A DNA stretch of 46,606 nucleotides from Vallitalea sp. GTDB lineage: Bacteria > Bacillota > Clostridia > Lachnospirales > Vallitaleaceae. Below the pieces are notes generated by a model. That model worked only from the letters and a program-made list of their open reading frames with translations, made no database searches and had not been told where the DNA came from. Positions 17,864 to 26,824 of the stretch are shown in pieces (positions within the stretch are counted from its first letter, which is position 1; each line of letters opens with the position of its first letter). The position numbers and the translations under genes are program-made. Where the stretch lies: NCBI RefSeq assembly GCF_025211055.1, contig NZ_JAOARO010000021.1, positions 1 to 46,606 of the forward strand, given 5' to 3'.

Positions 17864-18726
17864 CTTCTATTCTCCCAACTTTCTATTACTATTGGTGAAA
17901 TGCAGAGTACTAGATAAGCTGTAAAAATACTTATAGAATAAGGTGTTATATCTACACTCTTCATACTTGGAAAATACCGAAAGCAGACTCCACCGAGTAA
18001 AGAACCTACAAGTACATATAACCCTGTTCCACCAATAATAATCAATGCTTTTTTATCTCTCCTATCAAAATAATAGATGGAAAAGGCTGTCCTTCCATTA
18101 AGCCCATAACCACGAGTTTTCATGGAATCTGCTGTTTCAATAGCATTTTCCAATGCCCAAGTAATCATGATTGATAAAATTCTTATTCCATATTTAGCTC
18201 TATTTATGATATTGCCTTGTGATACATCTCTTCCGATACATTTTTGTCCGTTAGATATTATCTTAAGCTGTGCTTTAAATCTAGGTACAAATCTAAGCAC
18301 CATGGATAAAACAAGAGACAATGCAGGTATTACTCTACCAAAGAGATATATGAACTTGTCAGAGGTCATGATTACATTGTAACAACTGAACCAACAGACT
18401 ACAGATGCAAGCATAACAGCTGCGGCGATACCAAATGTAATTGATTCTAGTGTAAGAGGGTTCCCACTGTCTAGATAAGTAAGTATAGTCACACCCTCAT
18501 GGTTAAATGCTGGATTAACTAGTGCAGCTATTATCATCATAGGTAAAAGATATAGTAGATTAAAACGTATAGCTTTTTTTCCCCTAAGTGTCACTGAATA
18601 AGAAAATGCACATACCAATGAAATAGCTAAACAAAGAGGATGCATGAAAATCATTGAGTAGATGAATACAAAGGTAAAGTAGACGAAATTTACAATAGGA
18701 TGATATCCTTCAAAAGCACTTCTCAT
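17836..18726 (-). CDS. ECF transporter T component (CbiQ/EcfT family)
   Basis: A 296-aa membrane protein with about six helices. The cytoplasmic coupling segment ENAIETADSMKTRGYGLNGR (about residues 200-219) has the Ala/Ser-x-x-x-Arg-Gly motif by which EcfT docks on the two ATPases. The start overlaps the preceding DUF4430 gene by 4 bp (ATGA), and the end overlaps the A-A-S fusion gene by 28 bp. With that fusion it makes a complete four-module ECF importer from two polypeptides. Confidence 0.88.
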   Translation of the reverse strand: MRSAFEGYHPIVNFVYFTFVFIYSMIFMHPLCLAISLVCAFSYSVTLRGKKAIRFNLLYLLPMMIIAALVNPAFNHEGVTILTYLDSGNPLTLESITFGIAAAVMLASVVCWFSCYNVIMTSDKFIYLFGRVIPALSLVLSMVLRFVPRFKAQLKIISNGQKCIGRDVSQGNIINRAKYGIRILSIMITWALENAIETADSMKTRGYGLNGRTAFSIYYFDRRDKKALIIIGGTGLYVLVGSLLGGVCFRYFPSMKSVDITPYSISIFTAYLVLCISPIVIESWENRRWKLLQSKI

Positions 18727-19508
18727 GAATCTGCTCCCAACGCTGAATACCCACCTACATCTACTCCTAGATTACAAGTATATACCCATTCTATTACATC
18801 CCCCTCTTTTAACTGATAACGACTACAGCCATAGTTGGGAAACCAATCATTGACTTTATACATCCACCCTGACAATTCACCACAATCAAATTCATAGAGG
18901 TTGTTTATTCCTTCAACATATGCACTATTATACATAGGAGTATTAACGAACTCCATGTGTATCTTGTTCTTCTTCATCTCTCTGATTAATACATTGAAAA
19001 CACTTTCTCCTTCATAGAAAATGACATTTTCCTGTTGAAAAATTATTCCATCCTCTGGTACTAGCTCAACTTTTTCTTTATCAAGCCAATTAATATTATC
19101 TAATATAGTATCACAACGTACTGACAATGTGCAGGTAAGCTCTTTATCAGTTATTTCTATGTTTTGAGGTTCAATAGGTACAGGTTTTCCTTCAGGTACA
19201 GGATCTGTAAGATATCTATCTTTGCCTGTATCCTCATCAATCTTCATACCTAGGGAAACAGAATAATCAGTATCACCTTTTTCAACTCCTGGTGAAGAAC
19301 AATTGGTCAATTCTTTTGCAAGAATTATTTTTTCTTCTGCTGTCCTCGAACCTTTCAGACCACCAGGACGTGATTCCAACTCTTTGGAATTATCAGTAGA
19401 TACATTCCATCCTTGTAAACCAGGGGCATTCCCTCCCCACCAAAAAGCGACAGCAAGTACAGCAATAATTATAATAAATACACTTACTTTAGTTTTATTT
19501 AACTTCAT
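18723..19508 (-). CDS. Membrane-anchored DUF4430 (transcobalamin-like C-terminal domain) protein
   Basis: A 261-aa protein. Residues about 8-25 form one hydrophobic segment; no lipobox Cys follows, so it is probably a membrane anchor with the rest outside. The C-terminal about 110 residues are a DUF4430 domain: EGESVFNVLIREMKK, then YEFDCGELSGWMYKVNDWFP and GDVIEWVYTCNLG. DUF4430 is related to the beta domain that caps cobalamin in transcobalamin and intrinsic factor. GGGAGG precedes the ATG. Placed between wall-bound relatives and the ECF transporter, it is well sited to hand B12 to the S component. Confidence 0.85.
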   Translation of the reverse strand: MKLNKTKVSVFIIIIAVLAVAFWWGGNAPGLQGWNVSTDNSKELESRPGGLKGSRTAEEKIILAKELTNCSSPGVEKGDTDYSVSLGMKIDEDTGKDRYLTDPVPEGKPVPIEPQNIEITDKELTCTLSVRCDTILDNINWLDKEKVELVPEDGIIFQQENVIFYEGESVFNVLIREMKKNKIHMEFVNTPMYNSAYVEGINNLYEFDCGELSGWMYKVNDWFPNYGCSRYQLKEGDVIEWVYTCNLGVDVGGYSALGADS

Positions 19509-19522
19509 TTTTTATACCCTCC

Positions 19523-21178
19523 CTATAGGAGCCTTGCATTATATAACATGTTATATATCATCCTAGCTATTTCACAACGTTTGATTGGTTCTTTAGGCAA
19601 TATTTCCATGGTAGAAGAATCCAATATTTCTTTGTCATAGCAAAAAGCTAATGATTGTCTCGCCCATTTGTTAACTTTTACATAATCAATAAACTGAGAC
19701 AAGATATCTCTAACTGCCATAGTATTATATTGTGTATTCATACCGCAGAGTTTTGCTGCTCTTGTTACTACCACTGCTGCTTCTTCTCTAGTGATAATAG
19801 CATTTGGAGAATAGGTTGTAGTTGACTTTCCAGAAATTATGCCATATGTATTAGCAGTACCTATGTAACCTGCATACCACTTATCTTTTTTTACATCTAT
19901 AAAGTTATCTATTGCTTTTGGTTTAAGACCTAATGCTTTGACAATGATAGAAGCAAATTCTCCTCGTGTCATAGTTGCATCTGGTTCAAATGAATCTTTA
20001 ATCTTTCCATTAATAATTTCTCTTGATGCAAGTGCTTCAATGGCTGATTGATTCTCATGTCCTTTGATATCTATGAAAGTCTTCCCCATCTTAGTTATCC
20101 TAAGTTTTTTTATATCTTTATGTTTATTTTCAAGTCCTACACTATTAGCTGTACTGTTTGTTTCTCCTATATCAAGTTTATTTCTCATGCGATAAAGACT
20201 TTCTTTACCCTTTAATACTCTTTGTACTGCTATAAGTCCATAAAACCCTTGTTCAGTTGCCATTTGGTTAGAACCACTTCCATTTTTTGTATGGAGGAAT
20301 CCATTACCCTTTTTATAGAAAGTCATAAGGTTATCAAGCATTGTATTACCGTTCTTCACAAATCGTCTATCATCTACAGAAATTCCTAACTCACATAGAG
20401 CAACCAACATTTGAACACAGCTTTCAGAATTAGCTGTACCCCAGCTTGAGAAACCTCCTTGGCTATTTTGCATTTTTGACATACATACAAGAGCCTCTTC
20501 ACATACTTTTTTCACCTCTGGTTTGTACTGATATTTTGCTAGTGCTTGAAGTGCCATACCTGTTATATCTGGATCTGAAACGCTGTCACCAATACTTTGG
20601 GATGTAGTTCCACCAAATAGTGACCAGCCACCATCAGCTAACTGACATTCTAGAATTCTATTTATGTACATATTTCTTGTTGCCTGCACCTTGGCATTCT
20701 TATTTTTAGGCATTGGGTAATTACCACTATCTAGAGCTATTAGTGCCCATATAGGTCCGTTCATTCCTTGCCATATAGTTTTATCATAATCACCAAGAGC
20801 CGTTAATAGATTATATCCTCCTACATCTGAAGGATCTTTACCTATGGAAGTAAGGGCAACAATGAGCCTTGAATATTCAGTGTATTTTTTCTTATGCAAA
20901 ACTCCTTTGCGAGCTTTCACATAATTTTCTACAGTCTTATAATAATTTTTATAGTATTTATCTGGTATATCATAACCACTTCTTGCAAGTCCTAATACAG
21001 CCCATTCACCACCAATTGAGCCTACTTGTGGTGATTTTACTGTTTTATAGATATATTTTCCCGTATCTGTAATGGCAGCATTAAGTTCACTTGTATTTGT
21101 GGCGAAAACATAAGAATTAACGCTTAATAACATAGTAAAAATCAGTAAATAACTTATACCTTTTCTAAGTAACTTCAT
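19523..21178 (-). CDS. Surface protein: alpha/alpha-toroid repeats plus SLH domains
   Basis: A 551-aa protein with a signal peptide (about 1-26). Residues about 35-330 form squalene-cyclase/prenyltransferase-type helical repeats (GPIWALIALDSGNY, DITGMALQALAKY, QGGFSSWGTANSESCVQMLV), without the DXDD acid of a cyclase that I could see. That alpha6/alpha6 toroid is also the N-terminal domain of transcobalamin and intrinsic factor. Three SLH modules follow (about 375-551, e.g. ATMTRGEFASIIVKAL and AIITREEAAVVVTRA), which tether it to wall polymers. The partner beta domain (DUF4430) is encoded 15 bp further on, so the two halves of a transcobalamin-like binder may be separate proteins here. GAGGAGG precedes the ATG. 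Confidence 0.82.
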   Translation of the reverse strand: MKLLRKGISYLLIFTMLLSVNSYVFATNTSELNAAITDTGKYIYKTVKSPQVGSIGGEWAVLGLARSGYDIPDKYYKNYYKTVENYVKARKGVLHKKKYTEYSRLIVALTSIGKDPSDVGGYNLLTALGDYDKTIWQGMNGPIWALIALDSGNYPMPKNKNAKVQATRNMYINRILECQLADGGWSLFGGTTSQSIGDSVSDPDITGMALQALAKYQYKPEVKKVCEEALVCMSKMQNSQGGFSSWGTANSESCVQMLVALCELGISVDDRRFVKNGNTMLDNLMTFYKKGNGFLHTKNGSGSNQMATEQGFYGLIAVQRVLKGKESLYRMRNKLDIGETNSTANSVGLENKHKDIKKLRITKMGKTFIDIKGHENQSAIEALASREIINGKIKDSFEPDATMTRGEFASIIVKALGLKPKAIDNFIDVKKDKWYAGYIGTANTYGIISGKSTTTYSPNAIITREEAAVVVTRAAKLCGMNTQYNTMAVRDILSQFIDYVKVNKWARQSLAFCYDKEILDSSTMEILPKEPIKRCEIARMIYNMLYNARLL

Positions 21179-21217
21179 AATTTCTTCCTCCTCATAACAT
21201 ATTTACAAAGTAAACTA

Positions 21218-21249
21218 GAGGGACAACGTATAAATTAACGCTGTCACCC
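21218..21249 (-). repeat. Intercistronic hairpin
   Basis: An 11-bp imperfect stem, GAGGGACAACG/CGCTGTCACCC (one mismatch, two G-T pairs), with a 10-nt loop between the 1826-aa and 551-aa genes. No U-run follows, so it more likely affects mRNA stability or processing than ends transcription. Confidence 0.35.
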
Positions 21250-21272
21250 ATATTCCAAGACTATTACTATGA

Positions 21273-24200
21273 TTATTCTACTATGTTTTCCATGAATCTC
21301 TTAAGCATAGAAGCTACCTCGCCTCTCGTTGCTGTGCCTTGTGGTACAAGCATATTCTCAGTTGAACCACTGATAATTTTATTACTAACCGCCCACTTCA
21401 TTGAATGGACTGCCCACTCTGATATCATATGATTATCAGTATAAATTGAAATATCGCTAGTTGAAGTTGTTCTATAACCTTTTAATTTTGCATAACGATA
21501 CATCATAGTAGCTATTTGCTCACGAGTAATATTATCATTTGTCCCAAACGAATCATTCGAATAACCATTTACTATTTTACTATAAGTAGCCCATACTACA
21601 GATTTATAATAGGTTGAACCAATTTTTATATCCTTGAATAAGTTATCCCCTGTTATCTGTAGATCACCTGACATTTTATAAATTACATTTACAAACATAC
21701 CACGAGTCATATTTTCATTAGGTCTATCATAAACTATTGCAAATGTAGAAAAATGATCTGTTTTGAATATCATACTTTCACTTTCATCATCATAGTAGGC
21801 CCCTGCCATTTTAGCCACCTTATTATTATCAGTAATATAGTAAACTGAAAGCTTATTAATATCTTCATCTTCCTTTGGTATATAAGGCAAAGATACTGTG
21901 ACATCACCTACAAACTTAGTGATTAGCTTATTACCTACTTTTATGTATAAGTTATATATAGGCTTATCGCCAACTAATTCTTTATTTTTATTAGATAACT
22001 GTTCTTTATCCGTCTGCTCTACAATTATACTTACATTAGAACCACTTGATTCTATTATTGAGCTTAAAGCTTTATTAGAGATCTTTATTTCAGCAACATG
22101 TGACTTAGCAGTTAATCCAGCATATGTATTCTTAGCCAAATCATTAATTATGGATTTAGCCAGTTTTACAACCACTTTATCTACATCTTTTTTAATTACT
22201 GGTTCAATAATCAATTCTTCAGCTTGATTCTTCTTAATATCATCAATTGCATTTTTTGCTTGACTACCAGTTATAGTTAATGTTGCTGTATTACCTGAAA
22301 TACTAACCTCAGGTTTTAATTTGATAAATTCTTCCTTTTCTTTTTCTAGCTCTTCTGTGTTACCCATTATTACAGAAGGTGAAGTATTATCTGAGTTGAA
22401 GGCACCTAGTTCTTTTAATCGTTCAATAGCTGCATTATAGTTGGTTACATCTGCAACAGTTATGTACAATTTTTGTTCTGATGACAGTTTCTTGTATGCA
22501 GAATCTGCTGCCATCACTTCTGATTTATGCCTTAATGTTACTCTACCTGCTAGAGGAATTTTTTTAAGGAGTATTTTAACATTATAGGTTTCTCCATAGA
22601 ATAACAACTGATTTTCTGCATCAACTAATTTACTTAGATTCGTTACTTTCTTCTTATCATTTGATGACAATTTGTTATAGGTACTTCTAGCTGCCTTAAC
22701 TACTTCCTCATAATTCTTATAATTAGATAGTTTTATTTTATTTTGTGTAGGTAATCCTTCAATCAGCTTATTTACATAATTTGCTTTACTGTTATATACC
22801 CTTATAGTATATTTTGTTGCATCATACTCTCTTGCCTCTTCGCCTTGCTTATTCATTGATGGCCACGAATTCTCACCTATACCTATATAAATGATATCAC
22901 CATTTTTAACAGATACGGTTTCGGTACGTTTATAATATGCTGAACTTGAATTATATTGATTCAAAAAAGTCTTAACCAAGTAATTTTTATTATAGGCTGT
23001 TGGTGTAATCATTATATTTTTGGAATCACCATCAATCAGCAGTCCATATTCTGTAGTATTTTTATTGAATGTTGGTGATAGTTTTCCTCCACTAATAGTA
23101 AGTGCTTTCAATGATGTATCAGAATTTCCCCATGTACCTCCTAGATCTTTCCCAAGGTTTTGGGTGAACATTACTTTAATTTCATCCCCGTTTTCCAGAC
23201 TATAATCTTTATTGGAAGCTCCTGCTCTAAAAGATTGAAAACCTTCATTAACAAACCAGTCATTAAGTGTACCCATCCAACCTGAACCTCTATCGCCTGA
23301 AAACTCACCCATACTTTTATCTCCTTTATTTATGGATGATATGTAGGTAATACCATAATTAATACCACCTGTTCCTTCCCAGCTATATCCATTCACAACT
23401 AATGCTTTCAGAACAACTGTCATCATGGTATCATTTTCACATAGATCATACCAACCATTTATAATTGTTCCTTTAAAATCACCACTGGGGAAAGTTTCAT
23501 TTTCTATAGTTATCTTTACCTTTCCAATTACGTTTCCATAGTCAGGTAACTTGGCACCATAATTATCATCTTTTGTTGGAATAGTCGCCATTGCCGCAAG
23601 TGCTACTCTACGAGCAGTTGCTACAGCAACTACATTAACAGCATTATTAATTGCTGTTATCCCATTATCTTTAGCCTGAGTAAGTCTAATGAAATCATCT
23701 TCCAAATAGTCCTCACTGTGATAATTTGAATAAGTCGCTATTACAGCATTTCTAGCAGCATCTTTGGCATTGTTTAACTTTGTTTCATCATCAATTGTAG
23801 GTTCGTCACCACCTATTGACCTTACAATTATAGTTACGTCGTGATGAGGCATTAAAAATTCGCCAAGGATGCTATTATAAGGACTATGTATTTTATAAAC
23901 GCTTATATCATCTGAAAAACTTTCTATTACACATGTATCTCCTACAATATTTCTTCCCTTGTATCGTAAACCTACTTTAATATTAGCTTTAACTTCTCCA
24001 ACAATTTTTGTTGGTCTAGCAGAACTTATGATATTACCATCTACCATACAATATAAATGTTCATTGGATTGATTAAACTTATTAGTTTCATCAATGATAG
24101 TAAGCTTATATTTTTCTGATTCTGGTAAATTATCTCCATTATTAGAATCTGCGTATGCCTTTAATAGAGATTTAATATGTCTGTCCTCTAAAAATGTGAA

Positions 24201-26753
24201 TAACTTCTTCTGATATTCTGTCAAAGTATTGTATTTAGAAAATAGTTCTTCTAATTTAGGTATATCTGATTGGCAAAGCCTGTTTTGGTCTATTTCATCT
24301 ATAGATGGCAAATATTTTAATACTTCTCGTATAGGTGTTATAACTGTTTTATGGTCTATAGATTCTATTCTTTTCATACCATTAACCGCTGTATCAAATG
24401 CTGTTTTTGCTTCGTATGGTGTTACTGAATTAGTAATTTTATTGTTACCGTCTTCATAAAATCCGGAAAGTTCCTTCCATTTATTAGAGTCATAGTTAGC
24501 TTGTCTATATGAATAATATGCTTCTTCTAGTTCAGTGAGCATTTTATCTTTTATTATCTTAGTTTCATTTTCTGTAGACGGATTTACATGTACAAGTATA
24601 GTATCTCCTGCTATAACTCCTGTAACCTTTTTGCTGTCAAAATTATTTGCTTCCTTATGATGAACACTTAAAGAATGCCAACCTTCCTCGTAAAAGGTAT
24701 AATTACAGTTACCACTATCATCTGTAACTGTAGTAGTTTCTTCATTTGCAGTAGTTACTTTATTCTTTTCTTCTACAGCAGAACTTACAAAAACCGTAGC
24801 TCCTGTAAAAGGTTCATCTTTTCCTGTATAATCACTAAGGTTAGCAGCAACTGAACTTGCAGTAAATGAAATTGCTTGTCCCGCTCTTGCCTCTACTACA
24901 TTATTATTCATATTTTCATTAGTGATTCTTGACAGTCTAACATATGGAAGTACTTTGTATGCTTCATATCCTTCATAATCATAACTACTGGTTGTTTTTC
25001 TTCTGGGTATCTCAAGATATGCTACAACGATTTTATCTTTATCTTGCAATTTAATACTACTAAATGGATATGATGTTTTTCCTATATCGCTACCAAGATT
25101 ATACTGAAATAAACCCGTAAAATAATGACTTGGTGTATCAACCATAATTCCATTAATAAAAATTCCATAGTCCCCATGTATATTAATACCTTTAATCTGA
25201 TTGAAAACATCTTCTAGAGATGCGCCACTAGAGAGTGTTAAATTATATATACCTGATTTTGTATCAAAAGCTTCTTTTTTTCTAGCAGCAGATGTATCTA
25301 TTACCTTAAGAGATACATTTATCTTTTCTTTTGTTGATGTCAGACCATAACATGATTTCCAATAATTGTTGTAAACTTCCTTTAGTCTTTCATATACAGG
25401 TATTCCAGTTGTACCATTAGGTTTATTATTTACCTCTAACCATTTTTTTGCAATATTTCTTTGTTGGATAAATACTGCAAAGCTGTCTGAAGTATAATCA
25501 CATTCTATAAGTTCCTCTTGATTAAATTTATTTATTAAAGCTTTTAAGTTCTCATATTTTTCCCCCGCATCAATTAAATCACTACCCGAAGGGTCATTAG
25601 CATTTATTAATTTTTTTAGTCCTGTAATTGCTTTACTTATTTTTTCAGTATGTGCATCAACTTCAGGTTGATAACTGTTTTTATTAATGTCAGTTGGTTT
25701 ACCTTTATCTTCACCATCTTGAATGTAAAGAGAAATAAGTACTGTTTTAGCATTATTCATTGCGTTTTGATATGCTAACCATGACTTGGCTGTATATATG
25801 GATGAATCATTATATGTATTTTCTGCATTTTTTATAGCCTCATATAGAAGTGTTGGGTTAACATTAGTTATTGGAATCAGGTTACTAATTGCCGACCTAA
25901 GATTATTAGTTGCTGTATCAATATTCTCTTGAGTAATACCCGCTAATAAATCATTTTCAGAACTATTATCAATGAAAAGCTTACTTGCATTAGCTAATTG
26001 AATCTGTAAATTATTATAAAAGCCTTTTGATTTGTCGCTAGAATTGATCGTACATGAATCATTGCCATTATATCTATCATCAATTGTATAGTATGTTTCA
26101 GATGATACTAATCTTGCTTTGTTAATATATTCTCTTAAAATGGAATCATCAATTTTTTCAGTTGAAGACTCACCTTTCTGAACAAGAATTACTGCCTTTA
26201 ATTTTATAGGTACTTTATATTCGTAAATGCATATCTCTTGATATTTTAAATTAGGATCAAAATATATATCTGTATATTCTTTTTGTAATTTCTCTTGATT
26301 AATAGGGAATCCAGGTTTGTATGATAAGCTAATTGTATATTCTAATGCTTCCTCATTAAAACAGTTGGTGATATAACGTTTTAACTGTCTGCTACTTACA
26401 TTATTATATTTCAAAAAATTTCTACTTGATATTCTTGCATTTAATTTGACACTATCACCAAAAATCTGTTTTCTTGCACCACGAGGTGCAATAAAATGTG
26501 AATCAGTTGATAAACTATTAAACTTCACATTAATAGACTGTGTATCTTCTGGTACAGTAATAAAATATGCCCCCAATGAAGATGGTACATCTCCAGTTTC
26601 AGTAATTTTTGTCAATGTTAATAAAGATTCCTGAGATAATGTAACTGCTACTGGTTTTAGTTCACAAGCATTGGTATTCATAGTTACTATATTAAAGCAT
26701 ATAATAAATATAATTAAAAATGAGATGAAAGACGTTTTATTATAGTATTTCAT
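21273..26753 (-). CDS. Giant SLH surface protein with two DUF4430-type domains
   Basis: An 1826-aa secreted protein with a signal peptide (about 1-29). Alpha-helical FIVAR-like repeats recur (e.g. LLYEAIKNAENTYNDSSIYT and similar near 1000). A first DUF4430-like domain covers about 490-580 (SGASLEDVFNQIKGINI). The clear second one covers about 1075-1210 (DTMMTVVLKALVVNGYSWEG, GSGWMGTLNDWFVNEGF, GDEIKVMFTQNLGKDLGG). A cadherin-like beta-sandwich follows (about 1213-1310), then more helical repeats, and three SLH modules end the protein (about 1684-1826). It is probably a long wall-anchored arm presenting ligand-binding domains. By domain kinship and operon context the ligand is likely a corrinoid. 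There is no LPXTG or lipobox. Confidence 0.82.
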   Translation of the reverse strand: MKYYNKTSFISFLIIFIICFNIVTMNTNACELKPVAVTLSQESLLTLTKITETGDVPSSLGAYFITVPEDTQSINVKFNSLSTDSHFIAPRGARKQIFGDSVKLNARISSRNFLKYNNVSSRQLKRYITNCFNEEALEYTISLSYKPGFPINQEKLQKEYTDIYFDPNLKYQEICIYEYKVPIKLKAVILVQKGESSTEKIDDSILREYINKARLVSSETYYTIDDRYNGNDSCTINSSDKSKGFYNNLQIQLANASKLFIDNSSENDLLAGITQENIDTATNNLRSAISNLIPITNVNPTLLYEAIKNAENTYNDSSIYTAKSWLAYQNAMNNAKTVLISLYIQDGEDKGKPTDINKNSYQPEVDAHTEKISKAITGLKKLINANDPSGSDLIDAGEKYENLKALINKFNQEELIECDYTSDSFAVFIQQRNIAKKWLEVNNKPNGTTGIPVYERLKEVYNNYWKSCYGLTSTKEKINVSLKVIDTSAARKKEAFDTKSGIYNLTLSSGASLEDVFNQIKGINIHGDYGIFINGIMVDTPSHYFTGLFQYNLGSDIGKTSYPFSSIKLQDKDKIVVAYLEIPRRKTTSSYDYEGYEAYKVLPYVRLSRITNENMNNNVVEARAGQAISFTASSVAANLSDYTGKDEPFTGATVFVSSAVEEKNKVTTANEETTTVTDDSGNCNYTFYEEGWHSLSVHHKEANNFDSKKVTGVIAGDTILVHVNPSTENETKIIKDKMLTELEEAYYSYRQANYDSNKWKELSGFYEDGNNKITNSVTPYEAKTAFDTAVNGMKRIESIDHKTVITPIREVLKYLPSIDEIDQNRLCQSDIPKLEELFSKYNTLTEYQKKLFTFLEDRHIKSLLKAYADSNNGDNLPESEKYKLTIIDETNKFNQSNEHLYCMVDGNIISSARPTKIVGEVKANIKVGLRYKGRNIVGDTCVIESFSDDISVYKIHSPYNSILGEFLMPHHDVTIIVRSIGGDEPTIDDETKLNNAKDAARNAVIATYSNYHSEDYLEDDFIRLTQAKDNGITAINNAVNVVAVATARRVALAAMATIPTKDDNYGAKLPDYGNVIGKVKITIENETFPSGDFKGTIINGWYDLCENDTMMTVVLKALVVNGYSWEGTGGINYGITYISSINKGDKSMGEFSGDRGSGWMGTLNDWFVNEGFQSFRAGASNKDYSLENGDEIKVMFTQNLGKDLGGTWGNSDTSLKALTISGGKLSPTFNKNTTEYGLLIDGDSKNIMITPTAYNKNYLVKTFLNQYNSSSAYYKRTETVSVKNGDIIYIGIGENSWPSMNKQGEEAREYDATKYTIRVYNSKANYVNKLIEGLPTQNKIKLSNYKNYEEVVKAARSTYNKLSSNDKKKVTNLSKLVDAENQLLFYGETYNVKILLKKIPLAGRVTLRHKSEVMAADSAYKKLSSEQKLYITVADVTNYNAAIERLKELGAFNSDNTSPSVIMGNTEELEKEKEEFIKLKPEVSISGNTATLTITGSQAKNAIDDIKKNQAEELIIEPVIKKDVDKVVVKLAKSIINDLAKNTYAGLTAKSHVAEIKISNKALSSIIESSGSNVSIIVEQTDKEQLSNKNKELVGDKPIYNLYIKVGNKLITKFVGDVTVSLPYIPKEDEDINKLSVYYITDNNKVAKMAGAYYDDESESMIFKTDHFSTFAIVYDRPNENMTRGMFVNVIYKMSGDLQITGDNLFKDIKIGSTYYKSVVWATYSKIVNGYSNDSFGTNDNITREQIATMMYRYAKLKGYRTTSTSDISIYTDNHMISEWAVHSMKWAVSNKIISGSTENMLVPQGTATRGEVASMLKRFMENIVE

Positions 26754-26788
26754 TAATATTCACCTACTAGTAATTTATTATTCAGTAA

Positions 26789-26806
26789 GGGACTCTAATG
26801 AGTCCC
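26789..26806 (-). repeat. Intercistronic hairpin after the 783-aa gene
   Basis: Perfect 7-bp stem GGGACTC-TAAT-GAGTCCC, about 20 bp past the stop of the first operon gene. The minus-strand side lacks a T-run. It may protect the upstream message or cause partial attenuation. Confidence 0.45.
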
Positions 26807-26824
26807 CTCAAACATTATTTTTAT

